From Methylophaga sp. (GTDB taxonomy: Bacteria > Pseudomonadota > Gammaproteobacteria > Nitrosococcales > Methylophagaceae), in assembly GCF_030651745.1 (NCBI RefSeq), contig NZ_JAUSCC010000122.1, forward strand, positions 19,659 through 83,658: a stretch of 64,000 bases of DNA, read 5' to 3'. Below, piece after piece: positions 9,252-17,168 of the stretch. Both the position numbers and the translations under genes were made by a program. The notes under the pieces are model-generated. The model searched no databases. It saw only the letters and a program-made list of their open reading frames with translations, and had not been told where the DNA came from. Within the stretch, counting starts at the first letter, position 1. Each line of letters begins with the position of its first letter.

Positions 9252-9280
9252 ATAACCGGATATTGGTCCCTGCCGGTTAT
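9252..9280 (+). repeat. 29-bp palindromic site, copy 1 of an inverted pair
   Basis: A 29-bp sequence with ATAACCGG and CCGGTTAT at its ends. The reverse complement of this block recurs at 10052-10080 with 28 of 29 bases identical. The two copies point in opposite directions and enclose the first two iteron clusters. The arm-spacer-arm layout would suit a recombinase, a regulator or a fork-arrest protein. Confidence 0.7.
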
Positions 9281-9425
9281 CGAGTAGTAGAGTTAAGAGT
9301 GTTCATATTTTTGAACACTATTCTGTAAACTGGTTTAGAAGTATTTATCATGTATCAATGATTAGGAAAATAATGTTACTCAGTTTTCTCTAATATTCTT
9401 ACTTAAGGCTACATATGCTAAGGTT

Positions 9426-9921
9426 ATATAAGACTATTACCAGTATCGAAATAACCAAATAAATCAGCATGTTGGGTAATTGTCTGACCCCAAAAATACG
9501 CATAAAATGCCATTCGACCCCGGTTTTACGTCTAGTTGCACTCTTCTGTCCCCAGAATTACGTGGATATGTCTTCCTTTTTAACCCCACCTTTACGTTCA
9601 GTTGTTGCGGTGGAGCATCTTTAGTATAGATACTATGCGATATTTCATTTTAAAACAGTAGCTTGCGTATCAATAGTATTGTTTTAAAGGTTCTTTGATA
9701 AGAAGAATAGTCATAATAATCTTAAGTATTACATACAATGAAGAATATATAAGATTATTAGCAGGTAACATCTCTATAGGTATATCAGTAGCTTACGCGA
9801 TCTAATAACCCCAATATTACGCCATTCTGACGGTTTAACCCCACTATTACGTTATGGTTCATATTATCTGACCCCTATATTACGTGGATAAGTATCTCTA
9901 TTTGTCCCCTACTTTACGAAC
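9426..9921. repeat. Tandem duplication with a 321-bp period inside the origin
   Basis: The block around 9426-9600 is repeated at 9747-9921. The 18-mer starting ATATAAGACTATT at 9426 matches 9747 at 16 of 18 positions, exactly 321 bp later, and the four iterons at 9485, 9515, 9547 and 9581 recur at 9806, 9836, 9869 and 9903, an offset of 321-322 bp. Sequence between iterons has diverged, so the duplication is old. Confidence 0.7.
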
Positions 9922-10491
9922 TCGAACTTTATGGCCTTTAACTGGAAGGAATCAAAATTAATCACGACTGGTCTCCTCTCTTTAGACTCGTTTTTTTCCA
10001 TAAATACATGAACATATCGCATAAACAATGCAGGTGTATGGCGCACTTGATATAACCGGCAGCGACCAATATCCGGTTATTTATTTACTTTATTTCTCTT
10101 CTCACTATGATGGCCATTGTGTGTTGGTCAGCAATAATTAACCCCGACTTTACGTTATGTAACGTATTGATGGTGTCAATTGGCTGCGTTTAACCCTAGA
10201 TTTACGATTCGTGACGTAATTGTGGCGTCATTAGACCTTGTTTAACCCCTTTTATACGTTCTTAGGCGTATTTTTGGGGTCAAATAAGGTTGAGAATTGA
10301 TCGTTTTGCAGGATTTGACGTAAATCTGGCGTCAATTCAGTTGTCAGAATGCTCAATAGCCCCTAGTGGTCGTAAAGCTGGGGTCAATTAGCTCTGCTTG
10401 GGCCTTCGTTAATGATGCGATTCGTAAATGTGGGGTCAGTCCGCATTGTTTTGACCCCAGATATACGCTAGCATCCGTATTAGCGGGGTCA
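9485..10491. repeat. Iteron array A: 19 copies of a 17-mer, probable origin of replication
   Basis: The consensus is T(G/A)ACCCCAnnnTTACGT. Forward copies start at 9485, 9515, 9547, 9581, 9806, 9836, 9869, 9903, 10139, 10191, 10243 and 10452. Reverse copies start at 10162, 10214, 10266, 10318, 10370, 10422 and 10475. From 10139 on the spacing is regular: forward-reverse pairs are offset by 23 bp and units repeat every 52 bp, close to five DNA turns. Directly repeated initiator-binding sites before a rep-like start codon are the hallmark of iteron-controlled plasmid origins. The surrounding DNA is AT-rich. No gene lies in 9194-10538. Confidence 0.88.
10052..10080 (-). repeat. 29-bp palindromic site, copy 2 of an inverted pair
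   Basis: Inverted copy of the block at 9252-9280, with one mismatch. It lies between the second iteron cluster and the phased iteron-pair section that starts at 10139, so it divides the two halves of the origin region. Confidence 0.7.
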
Positions 10492-10538
10492 AATAATCTT
10501 GTTTATATTGTGAATTAGGGAAAATTAATAGGTTAGTT

Positions 10539-10706
10539 ATGTCTGAGCATACTCAAGATACAGAAGATCAAGCAGAGTCCGCAGTAGACAAAGGTGCTGG
10601 TGACGGTCTGGTTGAATCATTGCCTGTTATTGAAGGTGTGCCAATTACACTTGACCAAAAAGAAGCTATGGAGCGTGGCGCCAGGCTTATCAATCGTAGC
10701 TTCAGT
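10539..10706 (+). pseudogene. 5' end of a gene, probably the array-A replication initiator, cut by the IS
   Basis: The frame starts MSEHTQDTEDQAESAVDKGA directly after the phased iterons and runs 56 codons to the IS edge at 10707. The remaining residues of that ORF are read from IS DNA. The acidic, disordered start followed by ITLDQKEAMERGARLINRSF fits the N-terminus of an initiator, but the DNA-binding domains are missing, so the identity is inferred from position only. No continuation was found beyond the IS: the sequence at 11931 belongs to qorB. The origin must therefore rely on another Rep or be inactive. Confidence 0.6.
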
Positions 10707-10768
10707 GGGTTCTACCCCGATTTTGCGGACACTTCAAAGAAGCCTGATAATGGGCAAAAGGAGTGTTT

Positions 10769-11056
10769 ATGTCGAAGAGAAGAAAGTACAGTACTGAGTT
10801 CAAACATGGTGCTGTTGAACAAACCCGGCAGTCCGGTGTTAGCTGTGCCCAGATTGCACATGAACTGGGTATTGCCCCCAGTCTGCTGACTCGTTGGCGG
10901 CGTGAGGCTGATTCTGCTGGCCAGAAGGCCTTCAGTGGTACTGGCAGTCCTCGAGATGAAGAAGTTGCCCGCCTCAAACGCGAACTGGCCCGGGTGAAGA
11001 AGGAACGGGATTTTTTACGCGAAGCGGCAACGTTCTTTGCCAGGGAGTCGTCCTGA
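10769..11056 (+). CDS. IS3-family transposase OrfA (helix-turn-helix)
   Basis: Starts at ATG 10769 ([18 protein letters not shown]), 5 nt after AAAGGAG; a GTG two codons earlier is less likely. About 95 residues: an HTH domain ([20 protein letters not shown]) that recognises the terminal repeats, then a leucine-zipper-like helix ([19 protein letters not shown]) used for dimerisation in IS3 elements. It ends just before the OrfB frame, which is -1 relative to it. Frameshifting at 11011 would make the OrfAB transposase. Confidence 0.9.
   Translation: MSKRRKYSTEFKHGAVEQTRQSGVSCAQIAHELGIAPSLLTRWRREADSAGQKAFSGTGSPRDEEVARLKRELARVKKERDFLREAATFFARESS
11011..11017 (+). promoter_or_regulatory. Programmed -1 frameshift heptamer
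   Basis: The sequence T TTT TTA is read in the OrfA frame as T|TTT|TTA, a canonical X_XXY_YYZ slippery heptamer (U_UUU_UUA). It lies in the overlap where the OrfB frame is already open, so slipping back one base produces the fused OrfAB transposase. No downstream pseudoknot was worked out. Confidence 0.65.
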
Positions 11057-11100
11057 AATATCAGGCGATCCAACGTTGTCGCAGCGAATTTCCTGTACGT

Positions 11101-11925
11101 ATGATGTGCCGTTGTCTAAAGGTCTCCCCAAGTGGTTATTACGATTGGGAAGCACGCTCACCGAGCGCCCGAGCAGTTGATAATAGGCGATTGCTGACGC
11201 GTATTCGTGAGATCCACCAGGATAGCGGCGGCATCATTGGTGTGCCGCGTATGCATGAAGATCTGACGATTGAAGGTCAGACAGCCAGTAAAAATCGTAT
11301 TGCCCGTTTAATGGCGGCAGCCGGACTTCAGGGCTGGCCAAGAAAGAAGAAACGTGGTCAGAAAAAGCCACCGTTATTACCCCCGCCAGATGTTCGGAAT
11401 GTGTTGGAACGAAACTTTACCGCACTCGAGCCCGATACCAAGTGGGTCACGGATATTACTGAGGTCAAAACCGGCGAAGGTAAGCTGTATTTGTGTGTTG
11501 TCATTGACCTGTTCAGCAAGCTCGTCATTGGCTGGTCAATGCATCACCGGCAGGACCGTCAGATGGTGCTTCGTGCGGTGGAGATGGCTGTTTGGCAACG
11601 CCAGGGCGATGGGCCTGTTGTTTTGCACTCCGATCGTGGCAGTCAGTTTCGAAGCGGCGATTACCAGCGACTATTAAGCCAACATGGATTGGAATGCTCC
11701 ATGAGTGCAGTTGGTCATTGTGGCGATAATGCCGCGTGTGAGGGATTTTTCGGGGTGCTCAAACGGGAACGTACAAACCGGATGCGTTACCCGACATTGG
11801 ATTCAGCCAAAGCGGATTTATTTGACTATATTGAACGATTCCATAATCCTCGCATGAGAAGACGAGTCGCAAGAAGCGATATGACGTTTTCAACCGTTTT
11901 TAAACCGTCCGTAGAAACGGGGTAG
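11101..11925 (+). CDS. IS3-family transposase OrfB (DDE integrase domain)
   Basis: 274 residues from the first ATG in frame, though the frame is open from upstream of the slip site and the working product is probably the OrfAB fusion. It has the HTH_21-like start ([18 protein letters not shown], then [19 protein letters not shown]) and an rve domain with catalytic residues in [15 protein letters not shown] and [12 protein letters not shown]; 35 residues separate the second Asp from the Glu. It looks full length and intact. The C-terminus (VFKPSVETG) is encoded inside the right terminal repeat. Confidence 0.92.
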   Translation: MMCRCLKVSPSGYYDWEARSPSARAVDNRRLLTRIREIHQDSGGIIGVPRMHEDLTIEGQTASKNRIARLMAAAGLQGWPRKKKRGQKKPPLLPPPDVRNVLERNFTALEPDTKWVTDITEVKTGEGKLYLCVVIDLFSKLVIGWSMHHRQDRQMVLRAVEMAVWQRQGDGPVVLHSDRGSQFRSGDYQRLLSQHGLECSMSAVGHCGDNAACEGFFGVLKRERTNRMRYPTLDSAKADLFDYIERFHNPRMRRRVARSDMTFSTVFKPSVETG

Positions 11926-11930
11926 AACCC

Positions 11931-12371
11931 TATTCGGAGAACCACACCGCGTCGATCCCTGCCGCCCTCCAGGCAGGATTCTTCGCGGGGAGCGCGGGCG
12001 ATGGAAGGATTTCGGCGGCGACCCGTGCCGATTTTGCCGACGCCGCCGTGGCCGTGCTCGCCGGCGAAGGTCATGACGGCAAGATGTACGAGCTTGCCGG
12101 CGATGCGCCCTACACGCTGTCCGAGTTGGCGGCCGAGCTGTCCAGGCAGGTTGGCAGAGAGATTCCGTACAGGAACCTGCCGCCCGCCGAGTATGCCGCC
12201 CTGCTCCGAGAAGCGGGCATCTCGGATGCCTATGCCGAGGCCATCGCCCAGTTCGACGTGGATGCCTCGACCGGCGCATTGTTCGATGACGGACGCGAGC
12301 TTTCCCGCCTGATCGGCCGTCCGACCACGCCGCTCGCGGACGCCGTGGCCGAGGCGCTTGCGAATGGCTGA
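11931..12371 (+). pseudogene. qorB: 3' fragment of qorB, NAD(P)H:quinone oxidoreductase (NmrA type)
   Basis: From the first base after the IS the frame reads YSENHTASIPAALQAGFFAG, then GDGRISAATRADFADAAV, GKMYELAGD, YTLSELAAELS and LFDDGRELSRLIGRPTTPLAD. This follows E. coli QorB from its YTENYLASAPAAL segment to the C-terminus. The N-terminal Rossmann part with the NADP-binding glycines is missing, so the product is dead. It has no start codon or promoter of its own, unless the IS supplies them. High GC marks the beginning of the transferred block. It ends 55 bp before the cytochrome b561 gene, a common neighbour order. Confidence 0.9.
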
Positions 12372-12426
12372 TGAAGAACACGTCGCTGGCAACCACGGTG
12401 GCGACGCCGAAGAAGGGAAAAGCCCC

Positions 12427-13032
12427 ATGAGTCCTGCCGATCCCAAAGCCGCCATCCTGCGCTACAACACGCTGGCGATCCTGTTCCACTGGACGACGGT
12501 GGCGCTGTTTCTTGCCACGTACATCGCTGTCTACTACCGCATCTGGTTCACCGAGCGCGGCGAACCGACCAACCTCGTGGCCATGCGCATCCACACCATC
12601 ACCGGCGTGGCGATCGGACTGATCGTGATCCTGCGGCTGATCTGGCGCAGGGTCGCGCCGCCGCCCGGGTTTCCGCACGGGCAGCGGGTCGAACACCTTG
12701 CCGCCACGGCGATGCACTGGGTGCTCTATTTCTTCATGATCGTCATGCCGATCACCGGCTACCTGGGCCTGCGCGCGCCGCTGGGCTGGATCGATATCCC
12801 GAAGTTCGACGACACCGCGCTCTATGCCTGGCTGGTGACCGAGCGCCTCGGGCTGACCTGGGAACAATGGGAAGCGCCCATCGACTGGTTCCACCAGACT
12901 GCAGGCGCCTTCGTCATATGGGCGCTGATTCTCATCCACGCCGCAGCCGCGCTCTATCACCACTATGTCAGGAAGGACGGCGTTCTCGTGAGGATGGTTC
13001 CGAACCTGCGGACGCGTCGCCCGGGCAAATAG
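12427..13032 (+). CDS. Cytochrome b561
   Basis: 201 residues from ATG 12427 with GAAGGGA upstream; the frame extends further upstream but into qorB. Four membrane helices are seen. Heme-ligand histidines sit in ILFHW (helix 1), RIHTITG (helix 2), MHWVLYF (helix 3) and ILIHAAAALYHH (helix 4). By family it is a di-heme inner-membrane protein that passes electrons between quinones and periplasmic or peroxide partners, for example superoxide:quinone oxidoreductase in E. coli CybB. Its link with qorB suggests a quinone redox unit. It appears intact. Confidence 0.9.
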   Translation: MSPADPKAAILRYNTLAILFHWTTVALFLATYIAVYYRIWFTERGEPTNLVAMRIHTITGVAIGLIVILRLIWRRVAPPPGFPHGQRVEHLAATAMHWVLYFFMIVMPITGYLGLRAPLGWIDIPKFDDTALYAWLVTERLGLTWEQWEAPIDWFHQTAGAFVIWALILIHAAAALYHHYVRKDGVLVRMVPNLRTRRPGK

Positions 13033-13082
13033 TCAGGCGGGGCTCTTCAGCGGATGGCAGCTGTCCATCACTGCGTGGCGCG

Positions 13083-15014
13083 CTAGCGCTCTTCCCGCAG
13101 AGCCATGTCCTCTCCCAGAATGCGTTGAATCTCCAGTATCGCGGCCGCGTTTTGCTGCACGCTATGACCTGAAATGATGACTTTTTCGGACTGCGCCCCG
13201 GGAAGATGAGCGCTGCGGTAAGGCACGAGACCATCATCGGAATCAACGAGGGCCACATCGGGATTAGCTTGGGCCACGATCGAGTGATAACGCACCTGGG
13301 TAGAGATGGGAAAGCCCGCAGCCGCGCGCAAGAAAGGATCGTTCTCGTCGAGGTTGTCGACGCTATTGGGGATATACCCCAGGCTTTGGTGGCTACTGGC
13401 CGCCGCATTGGGCACCAGTGTGTGGGCAAGTTCTTCGAGCACCGTAACGGGAAAGTGAATGAATCCCGCCATCCAGCGCCCGAGGCACCCACCCGCGACT
13501 GATGTGCCCCGGTGCGGTGCTGCGATGAAGATGGCACGGCTGACATGCGGGAAGGGCTCGAAACTCAACATCGGAGCTATGCGTTCTATCTGCTTCAGTG
13601 TTAGCCGTCCGCGGTCTCTGGCCAGCTGCACCAGCGACTGGTCGGTTGACGATACCATCAAACGCGCAATGACACCGCCCATGCTATGCCCTACCAGTAC
13701 GAGGTCGGACGAGGCAGGTGACTGGCCGGAAGGATCGAAATGCGCCAGCGTATCCTTTAGCGTTCTGCGAATCATTGCGTGGTTCAATGCGATCGGCATA
13801 TTGGTCGGGTAGTAGACCTGCCAGAGCTGGTAGTGCTGGCGCAGCAACTCATCTCCCAGGATTTCGTTGGCGAGTTCCACCCAGGCTTCCGGGCTGCTGG
13901 CCAGTCCGTGGAGCATGACGATGACACGTCTGTTCGGATCATAGGGCTGCATCAGGTAGACGTGAGGGCGGTCAATGCCACCTTCACGTCCAAGCAGGCT
14001 GCGGAGCGACTGCCGTTTGAATTTGGCACGAGCCAACCATACGCCGTAACCGGCGGTGAAATTAGCCGCCAGGGGTACGCGCTGACCGCGCATCATGATG
14101 GCCGACTCCACATAGGGGTCATGCACCGTCAAACGGACCGTACGGGTTTGCAACACGCTGTCCAGGTCGTCTCCATCCGGGTGCAACAGAACCGTCATGG
14201 ACGGCGCGGGCATCTCGCTCCAGGGTAGAGGCTGCTGATTGCGTTTGACAGCTGGACGGCCATCCCGAGTGGCGGCAGTAGTCAAGGGTTCGTCCGGCAT
14301 GACTGCCACCAACTCGGCTCCAAAACCGTCGCGGCGGTAGAGGCTGCGCAGTCCGCGGAAAGACAACGACGAGGCTGGCAAAAGTTCGGCTGGCACCGCC
14401 GTACTGCCCGGCAAACGCGCGCTGCGCATATCCACGTGCAATTCCCAACCTGCGATGTTTCGTTGGGGCTGCGGTGGCAACTGCGTAGCCGTTTGTTGCC
14501 CAAATTCAAACATCGCGGTGGCGGCACGTTCGACAGCATAGTTATACCAGTCCCGTACTTGTGTCTGGCGATCCTCGAAGGCTCGCTCTCCTGGGGTATG
14601 GTCGCCGAGAAAGAGGTAGGCATAGGCGTAACGGATGGTTTCAAACCAGGCGGCTTGCTGCTCGGATCCGGGCTTCATGGCTTGCGCCTGCGCCAGCCAC
14701 AGTTCGGACAGCGCAGCCAAGCGTCGATCCGTGGCCACCCCCTTCACCTCGACTAGGGCTTCAACGCAATTCGCTGAGACTGGTTTTGCACAAGCTTGCG
14801 CATCTAGGGCCGCCACCCTGATGGTCTGGGTCGTCGCATCGCTGAGCTTGCCGCGTGTCAGGATGTCGCTGCGCTTGAGTTCGATGGCCTCCTCGGCCGT
14901 CAGCGTATGAATTTGCACCACTGGGCCGAATTCGCTCAGAATCGAACAGCCTCCCAGCAACAGCGGGGCTATGGCCATCCATGCCACAAGGAAGCAGGGC
15001 CGCAGGAACCTCAT
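13083..15014 (-). CDS. Lipoprotein with alpha/beta-hydrolase (lipase-like) domain
   Basis: 643 residues. A lipoprotein signal (LVAWMAIAPLLLGGC) puts it in the envelope. The N-terminal half has no recognised fold. The C-terminal half is an alpha/beta hydrolase: oxyanion strand VIVMLHGLASSPEAW, nucleophile elbow LVLVGHSMGGVIAR, acid probably in VDSDDGLVPYRSA and histidine in ISGHSVQ. Such PGAP1- or lipase-like proteins hydrolyse acyl esters; the substrate is unknown. It is the last gene of a three-gene unit: its ATG overlaps the stop of the DUF4105 gene by 4 bp. Confidence 0.85.
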   Translation of the reverse strand: MRFLRPCFLVAWMAIAPLLLGGCSILSEFGPVVQIHTLTAEEAIELKRSDILTRGKLSDATTQTIRVAALDAQACAKPVSANCVEALVEVKGVATDRRLAALSELWLAQAQAMKPGSEQQAAWFETIRYAYAYLFLGDHTPGERAFEDRQTQVRDWYNYAVERAATAMFEFGQQTATQLPPQPQRNIAGWELHVDMRSARLPGSTAVPAELLPASSLSFRGLRSLYRRDGFGAELVAVMPDEPLTTAATRDGRPAVKRNQQPLPWSEMPAPSMTVLLHPDGDDLDSVLQTRTVRLTVHDPYVESAIMMRGQRVPLAANFTAGYGVWLARAKFKRQSLRSLLGREGGIDRPHVYLMQPYDPNRRVIVMLHGLASSPEAWVELANEILGDELLRQHYQLWQVYYPTNMPIALNHAMIRRTLKDTLAHFDPSGQSPASSDLVLVGHSMGGVIARLMVSSTDQSLVQLARDRGRLTLKQIERIAPMLSFEPFPHVSRAIFIAAPHRGTSVAGGCLGRWMAGFIHFPVTVLEELAHTLVPNAAASSHQSLGYIPNSVDNLDENDPFLRAAAGFPISTQVRYHSIVAQANPDVALVDSDDGLVPYRSAHLPGAQSEKVIISGHSVQQNAAAILEIQRILGEDMALREER

Positions 15015-16054
15015 GGATACACCTCGTTGGCCGGCACGCCAGGCACACCCTGCCGAATTGAAGTCGAGAAATTGGCCGCCGATGTGTCGGAAGCAAGGGC
15101 GCGTTCGTTGATGTACCCCAGTGCCTGCAGTTCTGCGTAGCTATAATCAGGTACCAATCCGTGCAGGTCGTAGACGTATTCCGCAAAGTATCCCGACAGC
15201 ATCAAGCGATAGTCTACCGGCAACGCTGGCGATATGAGCCGAGCTAGCTCGAACACGATGGTCGTGCAGTTACTGGTCAAGGTGTTGTAAAAGCGGGGAG
15301 ACCGCCGCAGTTCATTGGCCACATCCACATACTCCAGAAACAATGCGCGGACTTTCACCTGACTCATCTGCAACCGATAGAGATACACCTGCTCGCCTCG
15401 CGCATTGCTGCGTGTACGCACAATGTCACCCTCATCGGCGGCTACCAGGATCTGCTCGAACTGACGGAAGAATCCACCGACTGCGGAGAAGGACTCGTGG
15501 CGCTCCTTGCGTATTTCCAGTGAGAACACTACCTGCTCACCATCATCGAAGCCGAACGACACCAGTGCGTGAGCGATATGCGGCCCCATCCAGTAAGAAA
15601 GTAGCAAGTCGGCGCTACGCAGGCGGGCCAGATCGTACGTGCGGCTCTCCCAACGAGGCGTGTAGTCGGTTTCACTGCGCCATTCGAAGTTGCGTACATT
15701 TTTCAGTTGAACATAGTCGCCGTCGACCCTGGCCTCCAGCAATTGGGTGACATCGTCAGCCCATAGACGGTGGTGCGAGGGCTTAAGAGTGTTCCACCAC
15801 ACCGCCAGGAGAGCTACGGCACTTGCGAACGCCATTGCCGTGAGATTGCGTGACTTCCGGCTGGGCAGGCCCGTCGACGCCACCACCATCGATAACCCGG
15901 CTGCCGCCCAGAGCACAAGGGTGATCATGCGGAAAGCCGGCTGCAGCATCTGATGCCATAGAGCCAGTAACCCCCACGCAGTCAGCATCAGCACCGCAAA
16001 GCCGGTCACCAATCGCATAAGGGGGCATCTGGTCTTTTGCCTTTCCCTGCTCAT
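15011..16054 (-). CDS. DUF4105 (Lnb N-terminal periplasmic domain) membrane protein
   Basis: 347 residues. N-terminal hydrophobic segments (about 12-32, 39-59, 71-90) are followed by the DUF4105 core: VRNFEWRSETDYTPRWESRT, SYWMGPHIAHALVSFGF, SLEIRKERHESFSAVGG, YRLQMSQVKVRALFLEYV and FYNTLTSNCTTIVFELAR. The last Cys and nearby His-type positions resemble a papain/NlpC-like peptidase fold proposed for this family, and the function is not established. Overlaps of 4 bp with both tetR and the lipase gene show tight co-transcription. Confidence 0.85.
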   Translation of the reverse strand: MSRERQKTRCPLMRLVTGFAVLMLTAWGLLALWHQMLQPAFRMITLVLWAAAGLSMVVASTGLPSRKSRNLTAMAFASAVALLAVWWNTLKPSHHRLWADDVTQLLEARVDGDYVQLKNVRNFEWRSETDYTPRWESRTYDLARLRSADLLLSYWMGPHIAHALVSFGFDDGEQVVFSLEIRKERHESFSAVGGFFRQFEQILVAADEGDIVRTRSNARGEQVYLYRLQMSQVKVRALFLEYVDVANELRRSPRFYNTLTSNCTTIVFELARLISPALPVDYRLMLSGYFAEYVYDLHGLVPDYSYAELQALGYINERALASDTSAANFSTSIRQGVPGVPANEVYP

Positions 16055-16689
16055 CTAGGTTGCAAAAGCTCAAACAGCAGTTGCCGATGCGCATCCCGTG
16101 TTTGCGTGAGCGATATGGAAGGGGTGCCACTGGATATCATTAAGGAGTTCAGCCACAGCAGTGCGGGAGCGAGTGCGAGTGGGAAAAAGTGCTCGGTCAA
16201 GACGCTTGGGCGAATGACTCCAAGCTCTATGTAACGTTGGATAATAAGCTGTGCCCGCTCCCGTAATCCGCACGCAACCTCCTCATGCCAACTCCTTACC
16301 AAGTCTGGCGTTCTGGAACTTTCGGCCAGAAGCAACCGGTAGATCGACATCGTGGCAGGGGAGCTAAAAGTCGCATACAGGCGATCTAGGTAGACTTCTA
16401 CCAGTTCTGGCAACGTCAGAACTTCATCCGGGAGCCAGCCCTGGAAATCGCAAATCTGCTTTGTCGTACGTTCGAGCATGGCGTGAAAAATTTCTTCCTT
16501 ACTGTTGAAGTGGGCGTAGATGCCTGCCTTGGACAATCCCGCACATTCCGCCAGACGCTCCATCGACACGGCGTTGTATGTCCGATCCGCAAACTCGATC
16601 AGGGCCGCGTCCAGTATTTCCCCTTTCCTGGCCGCAGAGGATAGGTAGCGGCGCTTTTCTGGTACGTCATTATTTTTCTTGGTTGGCAT
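16051..16689 (-). CDS. TetR-family transcriptional regulator
   Basis: 212 residues. The N-terminal TetR helix-turn-helix is clear: ARKGEILDAALIEFADRTYN, VSMERLAECAGLSKAGIYAHF, NSKEEIFHAMLE. The C-terminal ligand domain matches the YfeW/AcrR-like type (PDEVLTLPELVEVYLDRLYA, MSIYRLLLAESSRTPDLVRS). It is the first gene of a minus-strand operon and is divergent from the efflux operon starting at 17169, so it probably represses one or both from the shared 479-bp region. The effector is unknown but is probably an efflux substrate. Confidence 0.9.
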   Translation of the reverse strand: MPTKKNNDVPEKRRYLSSAARKGEILDAALIEFADRTYNAVSMERLAECAGLSKAGIYAHFNSKEEIFHAMLERTTKQICDFQGWLPDEVLTLPELVEVYLDRLYATFSSPATMSIYRLLLAESSRTPDLVRSWHEEVACGLRERAQLIIQRYIELGVIRPSVLTEHFFPLALAPALLWLNSLMISSGTPSISLTQTRDAHRQLLFELLQPR

Positions 16690-16851
16690 TCAAAAGTTCC
16701 CTGTTCAGAAATCTGTTGGATTGTGCCATGGGCTGGTCACCGGTTCCACCATGAAAGCCTGATCAGCCCAGGCTAATCAATTCCAACTTACGGGTATGTA
16801 GCGCCTGGCGAACTGCTAGTTGCGTTTATGGGATTGTACCGTGTAAAATAA

Positions 16852-16877
16852 AAAACAACCACCCGGTCGTTTGTTTT
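16852..16877. promoter_or_regulatory. Candidate TetR operator
   Basis: A 26-bp interrupted palindrome with outer arms AAAACAA and TTGTTTT around CCACCCGGTCGT; 10 of 13 symmetric pairs match. It lies 163 bp upstream of tetR in the shared 16690-17168 gap, where no gene is seen. The size and symmetry fit a TetR dimer site. The binding itself is inferred. Confidence 0.45.
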
Positions 16878-17168
16878 GAAGCATGTACGATTTGCAGGGA
16901 TGTATACGAACCCGAAACCCTGAAAAATGAAGCAGTAAGAGCCTCCAGCGATCGGCCGCTAGAGGCATCGGTGCAGACCTTAATAAGGAAGTGGCGTGAG
17001 ATTGATAACTCTTTCGAGAAAGGCCATACGTGACGTAAACGACCATCAAGGTCGCGCTCGATTACAGCGTTTGTTGATGATTGACGTGCCGACGCAACGC
17101 TGTACGTGGGTGGCTACTCCTATACAGCCAGGCTCCATTCAGCTAGCCCCCCCCTACGGAATGTGACT

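Larger units (their letters stand above)
10707..11930 (+). mobile_element. IS3-family insertion sequence, about 1.22 kb
   Basis: The terminal inverted repeats both begin GGGTTCTACCCCG and then agree at most positions over about 28 bp. They enclose overlapping orfA and orfB with a DDE transposase. The left flank is the truncated rep-like gene and the right flank is the inside of qorB. The bases just outside (CAGT left, TATT right) show no 3-5 bp target duplication. The element has therefore probably joined two unrelated molecules by recombination or adjacent deletion rather than sitting in a simple insertion site. Confidence 0.9.

Noticed and set aside
9252..10080. Classical E. coli Ter or dif sites
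   Set aside because: Neither the Ter core TGTTGTAACTA nor a recognisable dif core is present in the 29-bp blocks; only their inverted arrangement is suggestive.
10706..11931. Simple IS insertion into a rep gene
   Set aside because: No target duplication and the right flank is qorB, so the rep gene does not resume.
11890..12963. A 357-codon minus-strand frame across the IS end, qorB and cytochrome b561
   Set aside because: It crosses an obvious recombination junction and is antisense to two recognisable genes.
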